Shown: positions 46,518 to 56,066, numbered from the stretch's first letter. The stretch is DNA of 57,327 nucleotides from Verrucomicrobia bacterium UBA1200 (GCA_002309765.1 DBXY01000025.1:1-57327); one strand, 5' to 3'. Numbers and translations are program-made. Notes: a model not told the origin generated them from the sequence alone.

Positions 46518-47425
46518 GCAACGACGAAATCCCGTTCCAACTGCCAAATTTTGAGATGCAGCGTCTGCTGGGGCGCGGCGGCATGGCTTCGGTTTGGCTG
46601 GCGCGTCAGGTCTCGCTGGACCGTCCGGTGGCGGTGAAGGTGCTTGCGCCGGAGTTTTCCTCTTCGCCGGAAGACGTGGCGCAGTTCCGCCGCGAGGCGC
46701 GCGCTGCCGCCCAGCTCAAGCACATCGGCATTGTGGAGGTTTACGACGCCAACTGCATCAACGGTTATTACTATTTCGTGATGGAGTTCGTAGATGGCTA
46801 CACCATGGGCGATCTGTTGCGCCGCAAGGGCCAGATGGCGATGGACGATGCGTTGATCGTGATGGAAAGCGTCGCGCTGGCGATGGATTACGCCTGGAGC
46901 CAGTTCAAGATGGTTCACAACGACATTAAGCCCGACAATATCATGGTTGACGCCGACGGTACGGTGAAGGTGACCGATCTGGGATTGTGCCGCTCACTGA
47001 CGGCTAGCCGCGATTCCGTGCGGTTCCGTGCCGAACAGGCGGACGAAATCTTCGGTACACCGGGTTATATGTCTCCCGAGCAGATTTACGCCACCAGCGC
47101 ATTGGACTGCCGTTCCGACATTTACGGTTTAGGCGCGACGATTTACCATCTGGTGACCGGCCAAATGCTGTTCAGCGGCAAAACCGACGAAGAGATGCTG
47201 CATTGCCATGTGGAGCCGCAGCAGGCACCGGATCCTCGCCGGTTCCAGCCCGCGTTGACGAATGCGTTCGTGATGATGCTGGAGAAAATGCTGGTGAAGG
47301 ACCGCAACCGGCGCACCGGGGATTGGCGCAAGCTGATTACCGACATCCACCGCGTCAGCCGCGGTCAGCCGCCCGTGCCGTCGCTGATTGCCCAGCACGA
47401 AAGTTCCCTGAAACGTGACCGATGA
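46514..47425 (+). CDS. Hanks-type serine/threonine protein kinase
   Basis: A 303-residue protein kinase. ATG at 46514 overlaps the stop of the preceding gene (ATGA); the frame is open further upstream only inside that gene. Glycine loop LGRGGMASVW, catalytic Lys42 (VAVKV), catalytic loop HNDIKPDN with Asp137, TDLGL in place of DFG with Asp155, and GTPGYMSPEQ are all present, so it should be active. The Arg of the usual HRD is replaced by Asn136, a non-RD arrangement that often means no activation-loop phosphorylation is needed. There is no transmembrane or sensor domain, so it is probably cytoplasmic and depends on a partner. Targets might include products of the same operon. Confidence 0.93.
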   Translation: MSNDEIPFQLPNFEMQRLLGRGGMASVWLARQVSLDRPVAVKVLAPEFSSSPEDVAQFRREARAAAQLKHIGIVEVYDANCINGYYYFVMEFVDGYTMGDLLRRKGQMAMDDALIVMESVALAMDYAWSQFKMVHNDIKPDNIMVDADGTVKVTDLGLCRSLTASRDSVRFRAEQADEIFGTPGYMSPEQIYATSALDCRSDIYGLGATIYHLVTGQMLFSGKTDEEMLHCHVEPQQAPDPRRFQPALTNAFVMMLEKMLVKDRNRRTGDWRKLITDIHRVSRGQPPVPSLIAQHESSLKRDR

Positions 47426-47802
47426 AAACCGGGAAGGCGATGTTGGCGGATGGCACGGTGTGGGCCGCGCACTGTGAACGGGCCTCCGGTTTTGTCGACC
47501 GTCTGCGCGGTTTGCTTGGGCGTCCAAGAACCGCGCCGGATTCTGCGTTGCTGATTGACCGCTGCGGTTCTGTCCATACCGTTGGGATGCGTTTCCCGAT
47601 TGATTTGGTTTTTGTCGATCGCCAGTGGCGGATCGTCCGGGTAACGGCGGCAGTCCCGCCGGGACGGCTGATGGTAAACGGCGGCTGGCGGGCCGCGATG
47701 GTTTACGAGGCTGAAGCCGGGCGGTTGCCGTTGTCTAGGTTGGAAACTGGCGTAACATTGCAATGGCGCGAAGGTGTACCGGAATGCGGGGTGCCAAGGT
47801 GA
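47422..47802 (+). CDS. DUF192 family protein
   Basis: A 126-residue small protein of the DUF192 (COG1430) family, seen in GLLGRP, the central HTVGMRFPIDLVFVD segment and VPPGRLMVNGG. The function of the family is unsettled. Many members are exported, but this one has no clear signal peptide. Its start overlaps the kinase stop by ATGA, and its end overlaps the helicase gene, so it is translated as part of the five-gene operon. Confidence 0.88.
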   Translation: MKTGKAMLADGTVWAAHCERASGFVDRLRGLLGRPRTAPDSALLIDRCGSVHTVGMRFPIDLVFVDRQWRIVRVTAAVPPGRLMVNGGWRAAMVYEAEAGRLPLSRLETGVTLQWREGVPECGVPR

Positions 47803-50800
47803 TTGACCTTTCGCGCTTGCGGCTCCCGCCCGAATTGCCGATTTCCGCCCACGCTGCCGATATCGCCGCCGCCATTCGTAGTCATCAGGTAGTGATAGTT
47901 TGCGGCGACACCGGTTCCGGTAAAACCACCCAATTGCCAAAAATCGCCTTGCAGGCGGGCCGCGGAAGGCATGGCATGATCGGTTGTACCCAGCCGCGTC
48001 GGCTCGCCGCCGTGGCAATGGCCCGTCGCATTGCCGAGGAGTTCGGCGAACCCGTCGGGCGCACGGTCGGTTACCAGCATAGATTCGACCGCAAGATTTC
48101 GCCGGATACCGTGGTGAAACTGATGACCGACGGCATTTTGCTTTCCGAAACCCGGCAGGACCGTCTCTTCCGCGCCTATGACACGTTAATTATCGACGAG
48201 GCCCACGAGCGTTCGCTTAATATCGATTTCCTACTGGGCATCCTCAAACGGGTAATCCGGCAACGCCGCGACCTCTCGCTGATTGTCAGTTCCGCCACTC
48301 TGGATGTGCGGAGGTTTTCGGATTTTTTTGACGGTGCGCCAATCATATCCGTGCCAGGGCGGCTTTTCCCGATTGAGACCCGCTGGCGTCCGGCGGAAGA
48401 TGCGGACGATGCCGACCTCCCGCGCCAGATCGCCAATGCGGTGGACGAACTTTCCGCAGAGGAAGATGGAGACATCCTGGTGTTTCTCCCCGGTGAACGC
48501 GATATCCGGGAGGCGGCGGATACCCTGACCGGCCGCCGTTACCCGCGCACCGAGATTATCCCGCTGCTTGCGTCGCTGCCCGCCGGAGAACAGCAGCGCG
48601 CCTTTACGCTCTCCGGCAACCGCCGAATCATCCTTTCCACCAACGTTGCCGAAACCTCGGTAACCATCCCCGGCATCCGTTACGTAATCGACTCCGGGCT
48701 GGTGAGGCTCAGCCGGTTTAATCCGCGCACCCATGTCCAGCGGTTGCAAATCGAACCGGTCTCGCGTGCCAGCGCCGACCAACGGAAAGGACGTTGCGGA
48801 CGTATCGCGCCGGGCATCTGTGTCCGACTGTATGGCGAAGCAGACTTCAATAAGCGGGACGCCTACACCCCGCCGGAGATTCTTCGTTCCAGCCTGGCCG
48901 GAGTGATTCTGACCATGTTGGATTTGCGGCTAGGCGACATTGCGACCTTTCCGTTCATCGATCCGCCGTCCGGTTCCGCCGTGCGCGAGGGGTACCGCGA
49001 ACTGGAATGCCTAGAGGCGGTGGAGACCGTTGGCGAAGAAATCCGCTTGACCCGCATGGGTCGTAAGTTGGCGCAATTGCCGCTGGATCCGGGGCTTGCC
49101 CGCATCCTGATTGCGGCCGACCGCGAACGTGCGTTGGCCGATGCGCTGATCGTGGTCGCGGCGATGGAGTGCGATGATCCGCGCCGCCGGCCGATTGACG
49201 AGCGTGAAGAAGCCGACCGCATGCACGCGCGTTTTTTGTCACCGGTATCGGACTTTTCTGCGTTGTTAAAACTTTGGCGCTGGTATCATGAGCAGGCCGT
49301 ATCCAACACCGTAGCCCGCAAAATTTGTAAGCAGAACTATTTGTCTTTCCCGAAGATGCGCGAATGGGCGGACCTGCGCGACCAGTTGGAACGGCTTTGC
49401 CGGGAAGAGCTGCGGTTGGCGCCGCCGTCATCCCAGGGGGGAGACATCGGTTTGCATCGCGCACTGCTGACCGGGTTAATCGGAAACCTTGGGAAACGTG
49501 ACCCCGAAACCAACGATTACCTTGGTACCCGCGGCATTCGGTTCGCCATCTTCCCCGGTTCCGGGCTGGCCAAGAAAAAAACGGCGAAAGAGCCGGAAAC
49601 CGCGCACCGCCACGGTCAAGCGGTCTTTCCCACCAGCCGCGATTGGGTGCTTACCGGCGAATTGGTGGAAACCTCGCGGCTTTTCGCCCGTTCCGTTGCC
49701 TGCATCGATCCGGAATGGATCGAACCGGCCGCCGGGCATCTTTGCAAATACAGTTACCATTCGCCGTTCTGGGATGGCCGGCACGGTTTCGTGCGGGTAA
49801 AGGAACGGGTCACGATTTTTGGCCTGGTGTTGGCTGAGGGGCGGGTGCGAGACGCTACCAAACTGATTCCCGACGAAGCCCGTGCGATATTCATCCGGGA
49901 AGGTCTGGTCAACGGCGATTTGCCGCGCCCCATCCCAAAATTTGTCTCCGACAACCTTGCCCGTATCAACGCGCTGTTGCGGGAGGAAGACAAAACCCGC
50001 CAGCACGGTTTGCTGTTTGATCCCGAAAATGCCGTTGCTTTTTATGACGCCCGGCTGCCGTCTGGCATTTGTAACGCCGCGCAGCTCCGCCAGTGGTCAA
50101 CTCGTGCCACTGTGGCAGAACTGGCCCGGCTGACCATGCGGGATAGCGACCTGCCGCCGTTGCGCGACCTGTCAAAAGATTTCCCCGATGCCGTTACGCT
50201 GGGCGGCAACCGCTTGAGGCTGGACTATCGGCACGCTCCCGGCGAACCGGACGACGGCATTACCTGCACCGTACCCGCAGTGCTGCTACCATTGGTGTCG
50301 GCTTGGCGGTCGGACTGGCTGGTTCCGGGAATGCTCGACGAAAAACTCCACTGGATGCTGACCACCCTGCCGTCGCGCTACCGTCGGTTGCTGTTGCCGT
50401 TGGATGAGACCATCGCGATGTGCCGCAACCGGCTGTCGCCAAACAAACAGAGCCTTATCCACTCCTTTATCGACGCGGTATACGTGGAACGCGGGGTACG
50501 TTTGCCGGAAGACGTTTGGAACGAGGCGAATTTTCCGGAACATTTGCGGATGCGTTTTCGAGTGGTGGATGCTGCCGGGAAAGAGTTGGGGTGCGGGCGC
50601 AACCTTAAACCGCTGATAGAACTGTTCGGGCATGGCACAGTGGCAAAGGTATCGGACAGCCACTCCGGTCGTTGGCACCGCGATGGGCTGACCGGATGGA
50701 GTTTCGGTGATTTGCCGGAACGGGTGGATGTCGGCAAGGCGGGTTGGCCGATAATCAACTTCCCCGCCCTACGCGATGCCGGTGACTCGGTGGGCATTCG

Positions 50801-51548
50801 TCTGTTTGCCGATGCCACGGCGGCTGCCGCCTCTCACGAGCAGGGCGTATGCCGGCTTTTCGCGTTGACGTTGGGCAAAGATTGGAAACGTTACAGTCAG
50901 CCGATGTCCTTGCCGCGCGATGTGTTGCACTATGTTGAGCAGTTGGGCAGTTCCCCCGCCGCGTTGGGGCAGGAGGTGGCGTTTGCGGCGGTACGGGAGA
51001 CGTTTGTGGCCGGTCGTCCGCCGGTACGTACGGAACGCGAATTCGCGGAACGGTTCGCCGCCGAACGCGGCAATCTGCACAACGCGCAGCTGAACCGTGC
51101 CCGGCTGGTCACCTCTCTGTTGCGGACCGCGTTGGCGTTGGAGCGGTCATTGGAAACGGCGCGGGTGTCGGGAGAAACGCGGGAAGATTTGGGTGAACAG
51201 TTGGCGTGGCTGGTATTTCCCGGTTTCGCAAAGTCCGTTCCCGATGCTAGGCTGGCGCAATATCCGCGTTACCTTGAGTCCTGCCGGATTAGACTGGAAC
51301 GTGCCGCCAACAATCCCGGCGGAGAATTGAAAAAACTGGCCGAAATCACCCCGCAATGGCGGCGATACGTCGATTTCGTTACGGCGGACCACCGCCCGCG
51401 CCACAATGCCGCCGCGTTGTCCGAGTACCGCTGGCTGGTGGAGGAGTTCCGGGTTTCACTGTTTGCGCAGGAACTACGCACTCCGGTTACAACCTCGGCC
51501 AAGCGTTTGGACGCGCTGTGGAAACAGGTTCTGGAGATTGCCCAGTGA
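47784..51548 (+). CDS. hrpA: HrpA-type DEAH-box RNA helicase
   Basis: A 1254-residue ATP-dependent RNA helicase. The helicase core has Walker A GDTGSGKTTQ, DEAH (IIDEAHERS), SSATLD, and the motif V/VI region STNVAETSVTIPG and QRKGRCGR. The HA2/OB-type middle region and the long DUF3418 C-terminal domain typical of bacterial HrpA are present. The family remodels RNA or ribosomes; in E. coli HrpA acts on stalled ribosomes. The start is ambiguous: ATG 47784 has an AGGTG site 7 bases upstream, while GTG 47799 would give the 4-base overlap seen at the other junctions of the operon. The N-terminus is shorter than in E. coli HrpA. No terminator follows before the enolase promoter. Confidence 0.93.
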   Translation: MRGAKVIDLSRLRLPPELPISAHAADIAAAIRSHQVVIVCGDTGSGKTTQLPKIALQAGRGRHGMIGCTQPRRLAAVAMARRIAEEFGEPVGRTVGYQHRFDRKISPDTVVKLMTDGILLSETRQDRLFRAYDTLIIDEAHERSLNIDFLLGILKRVIRQRRDLSLIVSSATLDVRRFSDFFDGAPIISVPGRLFPIETRWRPAEDADDADLPRQIANAVDELSAEEDGDILVFLPGERDIREAADTLTGRRYPRTEIIPLLASLPAGEQQRAFTLSGNRRIILSTNVAETSVTIPGIRYVIDSGLVRLSRFNPRTHVQRLQIEPVSRASADQRKGRCGRIAPGICVRLYGEADFNKRDAYTPPEILRSSLAGVILTMLDLRLGDIATFPFIDPPSGSAVREGYRELECLEAVETVGEEIRLTRMGRKLAQLPLDPGLARILIAADRERALADALIVVAAMECDDPRRRPIDEREEADRMHARFLSPVSDFSALLKLWRWYHEQAVSNTVARKICKQNYLSFPKMREWADLRDQLERLCREELRLAPPSSQGGDIGLHRALLTGLIGNLGKRDPETNDYLGTRGIRFAIFPGSGLAKKKTAKEPETAHRHGQAVFPTSRDWVLTGELVETSRLFARSVACIDPEWIEPAAGHLCKYSYHSPFWDGRHGFVRVKERVTIFGLVLAEGRVRDATKLIPDEARAIFIREGLVNGDLPRPIPKFVSDNLARINALLREEDKTRQHGLLFDPENAVAFYDARLPSGICNAAQLRQWSTRATVAELARLTMRDSDLPPLRDLSKDFPDAVTLGGNRLRLDYRHAPGEPDDGITCTVPAVLLPLVSAWRSDWLVPGMLDEKLHWMLTTLPSRYRRLLLPLDETIAMCRNRLSPNKQSLIHSFIDAVYVERGVRLPEDVWNEANFPEHLRMRFRVVDAAGKELGCGRNLKPLIELFGHGTVAKVSDSHSGRWHRDGLTGWSFGDLPERVDVGKAGWPIINFPALRDAGDSVGIRLFADATAAAASHEQGVCRLFALTLGKDWKRYSQPMSLPRDVLHYVEQLGSSPAALGQEVAFAAVRETFVAGRPPVRTEREFAERFAAERGNLHNAQLNRARLVTSLLRTALALERSLETARVSGETREDLGEQLAWLVFPGFAKSVPDARLAQYPRYLESCRIRLERAANNPGGELKKLAEITPQWRRYVDFVTADHRPRHNAAALSEYRWLVEEFRVSLFAQELRTPVTTSAKRLDALWKQVLEIAQ

Positions 51549-51620
51549 GTCAGCGCGGAAAGCAAATCCTGTAAAAGTTTGGATTTTCGGTTTAAAAATG
51601 TAGATGGCGCGGTTGGGCAG

Positions 51621-51649
51621 TTGACACGGACCGGCCGATGTGATAGAAT
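51621..51649 (+). promoter_or_regulatory. Sigma-70 promoter of enolase
   Basis: A perfect -35 TTGACA at 51621-51626 and TAGAAT at 51644-51649 are separated by 17 bp. It lies 62 bp upstream of the enolase start and is the best promoter match in the window, as expected for a highly expressed glycolytic gene. Confidence 0.85.
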
Positions 51650-51710
51650 GCTGGCCATCTCAATCACGCGCGGGAGGGAAGATCCTCCCACCGGTTAGGA
51701 AAGGAAAAAC

Positions 51711-52991
51711 ATGACGATTAGTGAAGTGAAGGCGCGGGAAATCATCGACTCTCGCGGTAACCCTACGGTTGAAGTTGACGTGATCCTCGAAGACGGCACG
51801 CTCGGTCGTGCTGCGGTCCCCAGCGGCGCGTCCACTGGCGTGAACGAGGCTCTTGAGCTTCGCGACGGCGACCCCAAGCGTTATCTGGGCAAGGGCGTCA
51901 CCAAAGCCGTCGATAACGTGAACAAAATCATCGCCCCGAAAATTATCGGCATGGAAGCGTTCGATCAGCGCGGCATCGACAAACTGATGCTCAAGCTCGA
52001 CGGTACTCCCACGAAGTCCAAGCTCGGCGCAAACGCGATTCTCGGCGTTTCGCTCGCGGTTGCCAAGGCGGCGGCGAACTTCTTCCAAATTCCGCTTTAC
52101 CGCTACATCGGCGGCACCAACACCTACACCCTCCCGGTTCCGATGATGAACATCATCAATGGCGGCGCGCATTCTGACGCCCCGATCGCGTTCCAGGAGT
52201 TCATGATTCGCCCCGTCGGCGCGAAGTCCTTCAAGGAAGGTCTCCGCATGGGCGCCGAGACTTTCCACAACCTCAAGAAAGTTCTCAAGGCCCGCGGTCT
52301 TTCCACGGCGGTTGGTGACGAAGGCGGTTTCGCTCCGGCGTTGGACTCCATTGAAGACGCTCTTGAGTGCATCATCAAGGCCATCAAGGCCGCCGGTTAC
52401 AAGCCGGGTAAGGATGTGACCATCGCTCTCGACTGCGCCTCTTCCGAGTTCTATAAGAACGGCAAGTACGACTACACCTGGAAGGAAGGCAAGAAGGGTG
52501 CCAAGCGTACCTCCGCCGAACAGGTGAAGTACCTCGAAGAGCTCGTTGCGAAGTATCCGATCGACTCGATCGAAGACGGCATGGCCGAAGGCGATTGGGA
52601 AGGCTGGGTCGCGCTCACCAAGGCGATCGGCGGCAAGTGCCAGCTCGTCGGCGACGATCTGTTCGTCACGAACGTGAAGTATCTTGAGAAGGGCATCAAG
52701 CTTGGCGCCGCCAACTCGATCCTCATCAAGGTCAACCAGATCGGTTCCCTCTCCGAGACGCTCGACGCCATCGAGATGGCGCACCGCGCGGGTTACACCT
52801 CCGTGACCTCGCACCGTTCCGGCGAGACCGAGGACGCGACAATCGCCGACATCGCGGTTGCCACGAACTCCGGGCAGATCAAGACTGGTTCGATGAGCCG
52901 CACCGACCGCATCGCGAAGTACAACCAGCTCCTCCGCATTGAGGAAGAACTGGGCGACAAGGCGGTTTACGGTTACAAGAAAGTCCGCTAA
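51711..52991 (+). CDS. eno: Enolase (phosphopyruvate hydratase)
   Basis: A 426-residue glycolytic enzyme converting 2-phosphoglycerate to phosphoenolpyruvate in the cytoplasm. The length is typical. Conserved segments are ESRGNPTVEV-type at the start (here DSRGNPTVEVDV), SGASTGVNEA, AVGDEGGFAP (general acid region), SIEDGMAEGDW and VGDDLFVTN (magnesium ligands), LIKVNQIGSL (catalytic Lys) and SHRSGETED. AGGAAAGG precedes the ATG. It is transcribed alone, between its own promoter and a strong terminator. Codon use is strongly biased (many CTC, AAG and GAC codons) compared with its neighbours, consistent with high expression. Confidence 0.99.
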   Translation: MTISEVKAREIIDSRGNPTVEVDVILEDGTLGRAAVPSGASTGVNEALELRDGDPKRYLGKGVTKAVDNVNKIIAPKIIGMEAFDQRGIDKLMLKLDGTPTKSKLGANAILGVSLAVAKAAANFFQIPLYRYIGGTNTYTLPVPMMNIINGGAHSDAPIAFQEFMIRPVGAKSFKEGLRMGAETFHNLKKVLKARGLSTAVGDEGGFAPALDSIEDALECIIKAIKAAGYKPGKDVTIALDCASSEFYKNGKYDYTWKEGKKGAKRTSAEQVKYLEELVAKYPIDSIEDGMAEGDWEGWVALTKAIGGKCQLVGDDLFVTNVKYLEKGIKLGAANSILIKVNQIGSLSETLDAIEMAHRAGYTSVTSHRSGETEDATIADIAVATNSGQIKTGSMSRTDRIAKYNQLLRIEEELGDKAVYGYKKVR

Positions 52992-53015
52992 AAGTTTGCT
53001 TCGCAAATGCAAAAA

Positions 53016-53047
53016 AGCCGGAGGGGAGATCCCTTCCGGCTTTTTTT
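53016..53047 (+). terminator. Rho-independent terminator of enolase
   Basis: AGCCGGAGGGG and CCCTTCCGGCT form an 11-bp stem with one G-T pair around an AGAT loop, followed by T7. It starts 25 bp after the enolase stop. Confidence 0.93.
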
Positions 53048-53078
53048 ATATTTGGGGTGTACAAAAGCAATTGAATTT

Positions 53079-53087
53079 TGATATAAT
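53079..53087 (+). promoter_or_regulatory. Extended -10 promoter of the sigma factor/kinase pair
   Basis: TGATATAAT at 53079-53087 is a perfect extended -10 element (TGnTATAAT). No good -35 box is seen at the normal distance, as is common for extended -10 promoters. It lies 120 bp upstream of the chosen start. Confidence 0.55.
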
Positions 53088-53206
53088 ACTTCTCATCTAA
53101 AATGCGTTCACGTTAAATTCTGGTGAAACTTTGCCAGAAACAGCGGAGAGAATGTTCCCCCTCCTTTCTTCCCGCGATTAAGCTCGAGGGTTATGTGGAG
53201 CGGAAA

Positions 53207-54331
53207 ATGACGAAGAAACCGAGGACCAAGGCTGTGGATGGCGGCCTAACGCCGGTTAATGCCGAAAAGCCCCAAAAAACAAGCGATTCAAGTGTTGGAG
53301 CCGTACCCAGAAAGAATTCCGGCAAACGTAATTATGGAACGCCGACAGGAAAAAGTGTCGTTGATGCGGTTCAGAACGGCAATTTCACTAAAATAGCTAA
53401 GCTGTTTAGCCGAGACGGCAAATATTGGGAGTACCTTCGTTCGTTTCTTCTAAAAAGCAGTCTATTTACGGGGACAATGGCGCAATACCGCCATCTGATA
53501 GACGATGCCATTAATATTACATTCGAAAAGGTGTTTAAATCGTTTGGAAAGAGTAAGAACTATTCTTACGAGGCTGGGAAAGGTTTCTTCCGGGCATACC
53601 TAAAGACCGTAGCCTATAGGACGGCGTTTGATCTCCTGAAGAAGGAATTTGGGCCGAGAGATGATGATTGGATGAAATTAAAGAAAAAATTAAAAAAGAA
53701 GACCAACAATGATGTTTTTGTGGATAACATCGAGAACGACCCCAAAAATGTTACGGAAGAACTTGATGCCTATGATAAGGAGGTGCTGTTTAACGGGGAC
53801 AATGTGAAAATGAACTGCGGCGGAACATTGTCGAGCGGGCATCTTGTCAGACTTGACGAAATAAATCCTTTTAGTGACGATGACCAATCAGATGGTTACG
53901 ATGCCGCTTCGTTGTATGACTGGGAGACAAGTGTCAGCGAAAAAGAATGGGAATTACTCAAAAGTATGCGCATAAATGTTTTTTACATTGCGCTGTGTCA
54001 AATTCTCGCCGACAATAGCATTAGCCCCAACACTAGGAACCTCCTGAAGTTGCTGTATATTGATCGTTTAGAGCTTGGAGAGATATTAAAGCTGGAGGAT
54101 TTCGCTTCATTGGCCCGTCAAACTTTTGATAAGCGGTCACATGATGCGCGAAAAATCTTAAAAAGGAGAATCATCATTTTATGGCGGCTTGTCATGCCCA
54201 ACGGCGAGGAAGCTAAACCGGATGAGGTTGTCAAACTGTGGCAGGAGCTTTCCGCTAGGGGCGAAAGCAAAAAAAGGGCAACCGCATTGCGGAAGCGTGC
54301 GAACGACACTTTCGGTGAAACTTTGATTTAG
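53207..54331 (+). CDS. ECF-like sigma factor with long insertion
   Basis: A 374-residue protein that resembles an ECF sigma factor but is about twice the usual size. ATG at 53207 follows GGAG with a 6-base gap. Residues 1-57 are a basic, low-complexity N-terminal extension. Residues about 58-148 match sigma region 2, with a YRHLIDDAINITFEKVFKSF helix and the GFFRAYLKTVAYRTAFDLLK segment that in sigma factors melts the -10 element. Residues 149-245 form a charged insertion (KKKLKKKTNN, DEINPFSDDDQSDG). Residues about 258-330 resemble region 4 (NLLKLLYIDRLELGEILKLEDFASLA). A Ser/Thr kinase gene follows after 9 bp. The pairing suggests a sigma factor controlled by phosphorylation rather than by an anti-sigma factor. 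The region 4 match is weaker than the region 2 match. Confidence 0.68.
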   Translation: MTKKPRTKAVDGGLTPVNAEKPQKTSDSSVGAVPRKNSGKRNYGTPTGKSVVDAVQNGNFTKIAKLFSRDGKYWEYLRSFLLKSSLFTGTMAQYRHLIDDAINITFEKVFKSFGKSKNYSYEAGKGFFRAYLKTVAYRTAFDLLKKEFGPRDDDWMKLKKKLKKKTNNDVFVDNIENDPKNVTEELDAYDKEVLFNGDNVKMNCGGTLSSGHLVRLDEINPFSDDDQSDGYDAASLYDWETSVSEKEWELLKSMRINVFYIALCQILADNSISPNTRNLLKLLYIDRLELGEILKLEDFASLARQTFDKRSHDARKILKRRIIILWRLVMPNGEEAKPDEVVKLWQELSARGESKKRATALRKRANDTFGETLI

Positions 54332-54340
54332 GGGTAAAAA

Positions 54341-55894
54341 GTGAAAAAAAACATCAAAAAAACTTCGCTCCCGAAAAAATGCCCGCCGCCAGATGCGGCT
54401 ATTTGGGATTGCCATTTGTTAGAATATGGGGACGCCTTGGGTGAGTGGCAGATCGAGAGATACGTAGCCAATGGCGGTTTTGGGGCGGTTTACCGCGCAG
54501 CTAATCAACGCGATCCCAATCGCAAGGCGGCAGTGAAAATATTCTCCGGTGATGTTAATAACGATACCGACAAGGGGATTGATCGCATCCGCAGCGAGGC
54601 GAAAATCATGAGTGATGTCGGCTCCAAATACGTGCCGGAGTTATATAAAACTGGGGAAATAAACGGACGCCCTTACATTATTATGGAATACATGACGTCG
54701 ATTGATCCTGAGGCGGACGAACTGCCTGAACGTGAAGTCGAGATACGCGAATTCGTTCTCGAACTTATTGACGCGGTGTTGGCATTGCACGAGAAAGGCT
54801 GGATACATTGCGATCTCAAACCCTCCAACATTGCCCGGCGCCGGCGGGACGGGCGGCTGGTCCTGCTCGACTTCGGTTCCGCGCACCGGATTGAGGAGGA
54901 TGAGGAACATATGCCGCAAATGAATACGATGAACACCCGGAATGGCGAGTATGTGCGGGTGGAAACGCGGGGGTACGCGCCTCCGGAACTGTGTTTTCAG
55001 CCATGTAGGGATATATACGCGATCGGCCATATTATCCGAGACTGTTTTAAACAGGATGTTCCGCTGGAGTGGAGCCTGATCATCAATAAATGCATCGCCA
55101 ACAATCGTAGATACCGTTACGCGGATTTGAATTCCCTCTGCAATGATGTCGAGAACATTGACCGTATCGGGCGGGATGAAATGCGCCGCCGTATATATGA
55201 GGACCGTTGCCGACTCATGAATCTTCAGGCGGCCATATCGGCAGAGTCCCCCACCATCTATTCATGGTTAAGGTTGAAGGACTTTTTATTTAAGAAGCAA
55301 GAAGGGAAGGACGCCATTTATTCTGGTGCCGGGCAGCTTTTTATAGACTTTGAGGCGTTGTCCCCGTACAGATCGATTTCTATCGTCCGCCCGGTTACCC
55401 TCTCTGACGAACGCTACGTAGTTGTAAAGGGTCCGGGGGTGGTTAGAATGGAGCTGGACGCGCTTCTCGCTGACGAAGAAGGTGACATTGTCACGTCTGG
55501 CAAAAACGGACAGCCGGCCTTAGTGTTCCTAATGAACAATGCTACACTGATTAATACCACGAAAAAGAAACTTGAGGACGGGAATATTTTCTACGTGGTC
55601 GGCGATTCTTGTTATTTGAATTTTCCAAATGTGTCGAAGGACGCTAAGTTCAATTGGAAATATGTAGTTACCAGCAATCTTGGATATTCATTTGCCCTAT
55701 ACCGCGGGCCAAAGGATATGGCAACCTTTCTCAACGATATGAACAAGCGTCTTGAAAAGAGTGTCCCTGAACAGTTTATGATGTCGGCAAGAGAGTTTTT
55801 TGAGGAAGAAGGGAATGGTATGTCCATCCGAGAATATGTTGATAAAAACAATGTTATACGTCAGGCGTTGGGGTTGCCGACACCAGAACATTGA
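54341..55894 (+). CDS. Serine/threonine protein kinase with unknown C-terminal domain
   Basis: A 517-residue kinase that starts at a GTG with a GGGG site 6 bases upstream. Residues about 35-290 are the kinase domain: NGGFGAVY, Lys66 (AAVKI), WIHCDLKPSN with catalytic Asp158, LLDFGSA with Asp177 and RGYAPPEL. Cys157 replaces the Arg of HRD, so it is a non-RD kinase. The C-terminal 230 residues are not recognised; they include beta-rich segments (VVVKGPGVVRMELDAL, LVFLMNNATLINTTKKKL) and may bind a ligand or the sigma factor. No transmembrane segment is present. It lies 9 bp after the ECF-like sigma factor gene, so the two are cotranscribed. Confidence 0.88.
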   Translation: MKKNIKKTSLPKKCPPPDAAIWDCHLLEYGDALGEWQIERYVANGGFGAVYRAANQRDPNRKAAVKIFSGDVNNDTDKGIDRIRSEAKIMSDVGSKYVPELYKTGEINGRPYIIMEYMTSIDPEADELPEREVEIREFVLELIDAVLALHEKGWIHCDLKPSNIARRRRDGRLVLLDFGSAHRIEEDEEHMPQMNTMNTRNGEYVRVETRGYAPPELCFQPCRDIYAIGHIIRDCFKQDVPLEWSLIINKCIANNRRYRYADLNSLCNDVENIDRIGRDEMRRRIYEDRCRLMNLQAAISAESPTIYSWLRLKDFLFKKQEGKDAIYSGAGQLFIDFEALSPYRSISIVRPVTLSDERYVVVKGPGVVRMELDALLADEEGDIVTSGKNGQPALVFLMNNATLINTTKKKLEDGNIFYVVGDSCYLNFPNVSKDAKFNWKYVVTSNLGYSFALYRGPKDMATFLNDMNKRLEKSVPEQFMMSAREFFEEEGNGMSIREYVDKNNVIRQALGLPTPEH

Positions 55895-56066
55895 TACAAA
55901 TAGTAGGTTTTGTAACTTGGCCAAGCAATGGCTAGAAACTTAATATCGGCGTGAGGAATGCGGGAGCAAAAGGTGAGGTATGACAGTAGTGTCGCAGTGC
56001 GATGGTTGAGTGTCAAAAATAACGCACTGTTTCTGGAAAAAAGAGGCGGTGTACCCATAAAATGTG

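Noticed and set aside
45405..46547. A 380-codon open frame on the minus strand over the CxxCxGxG gene
   Set aside because: The plus strand has a signal peptide, Cys repeats and ATGA overlaps at both ends; the minus frame has none of these.
51660..53012. A 450-codon open frame on the minus strand over enolase
   Set aside because: It is the mirror of strongly biased enolase codons; enolase motifs are complete on the plus strand.
55895..56066. Search for a small RNA or tRNA in the gap after the kinase gene
   Set aside because: No cloverleaf, no terminator and no strong promoter were seen; only the inverted repeat upstream of the sigma-54 promoter stands out.
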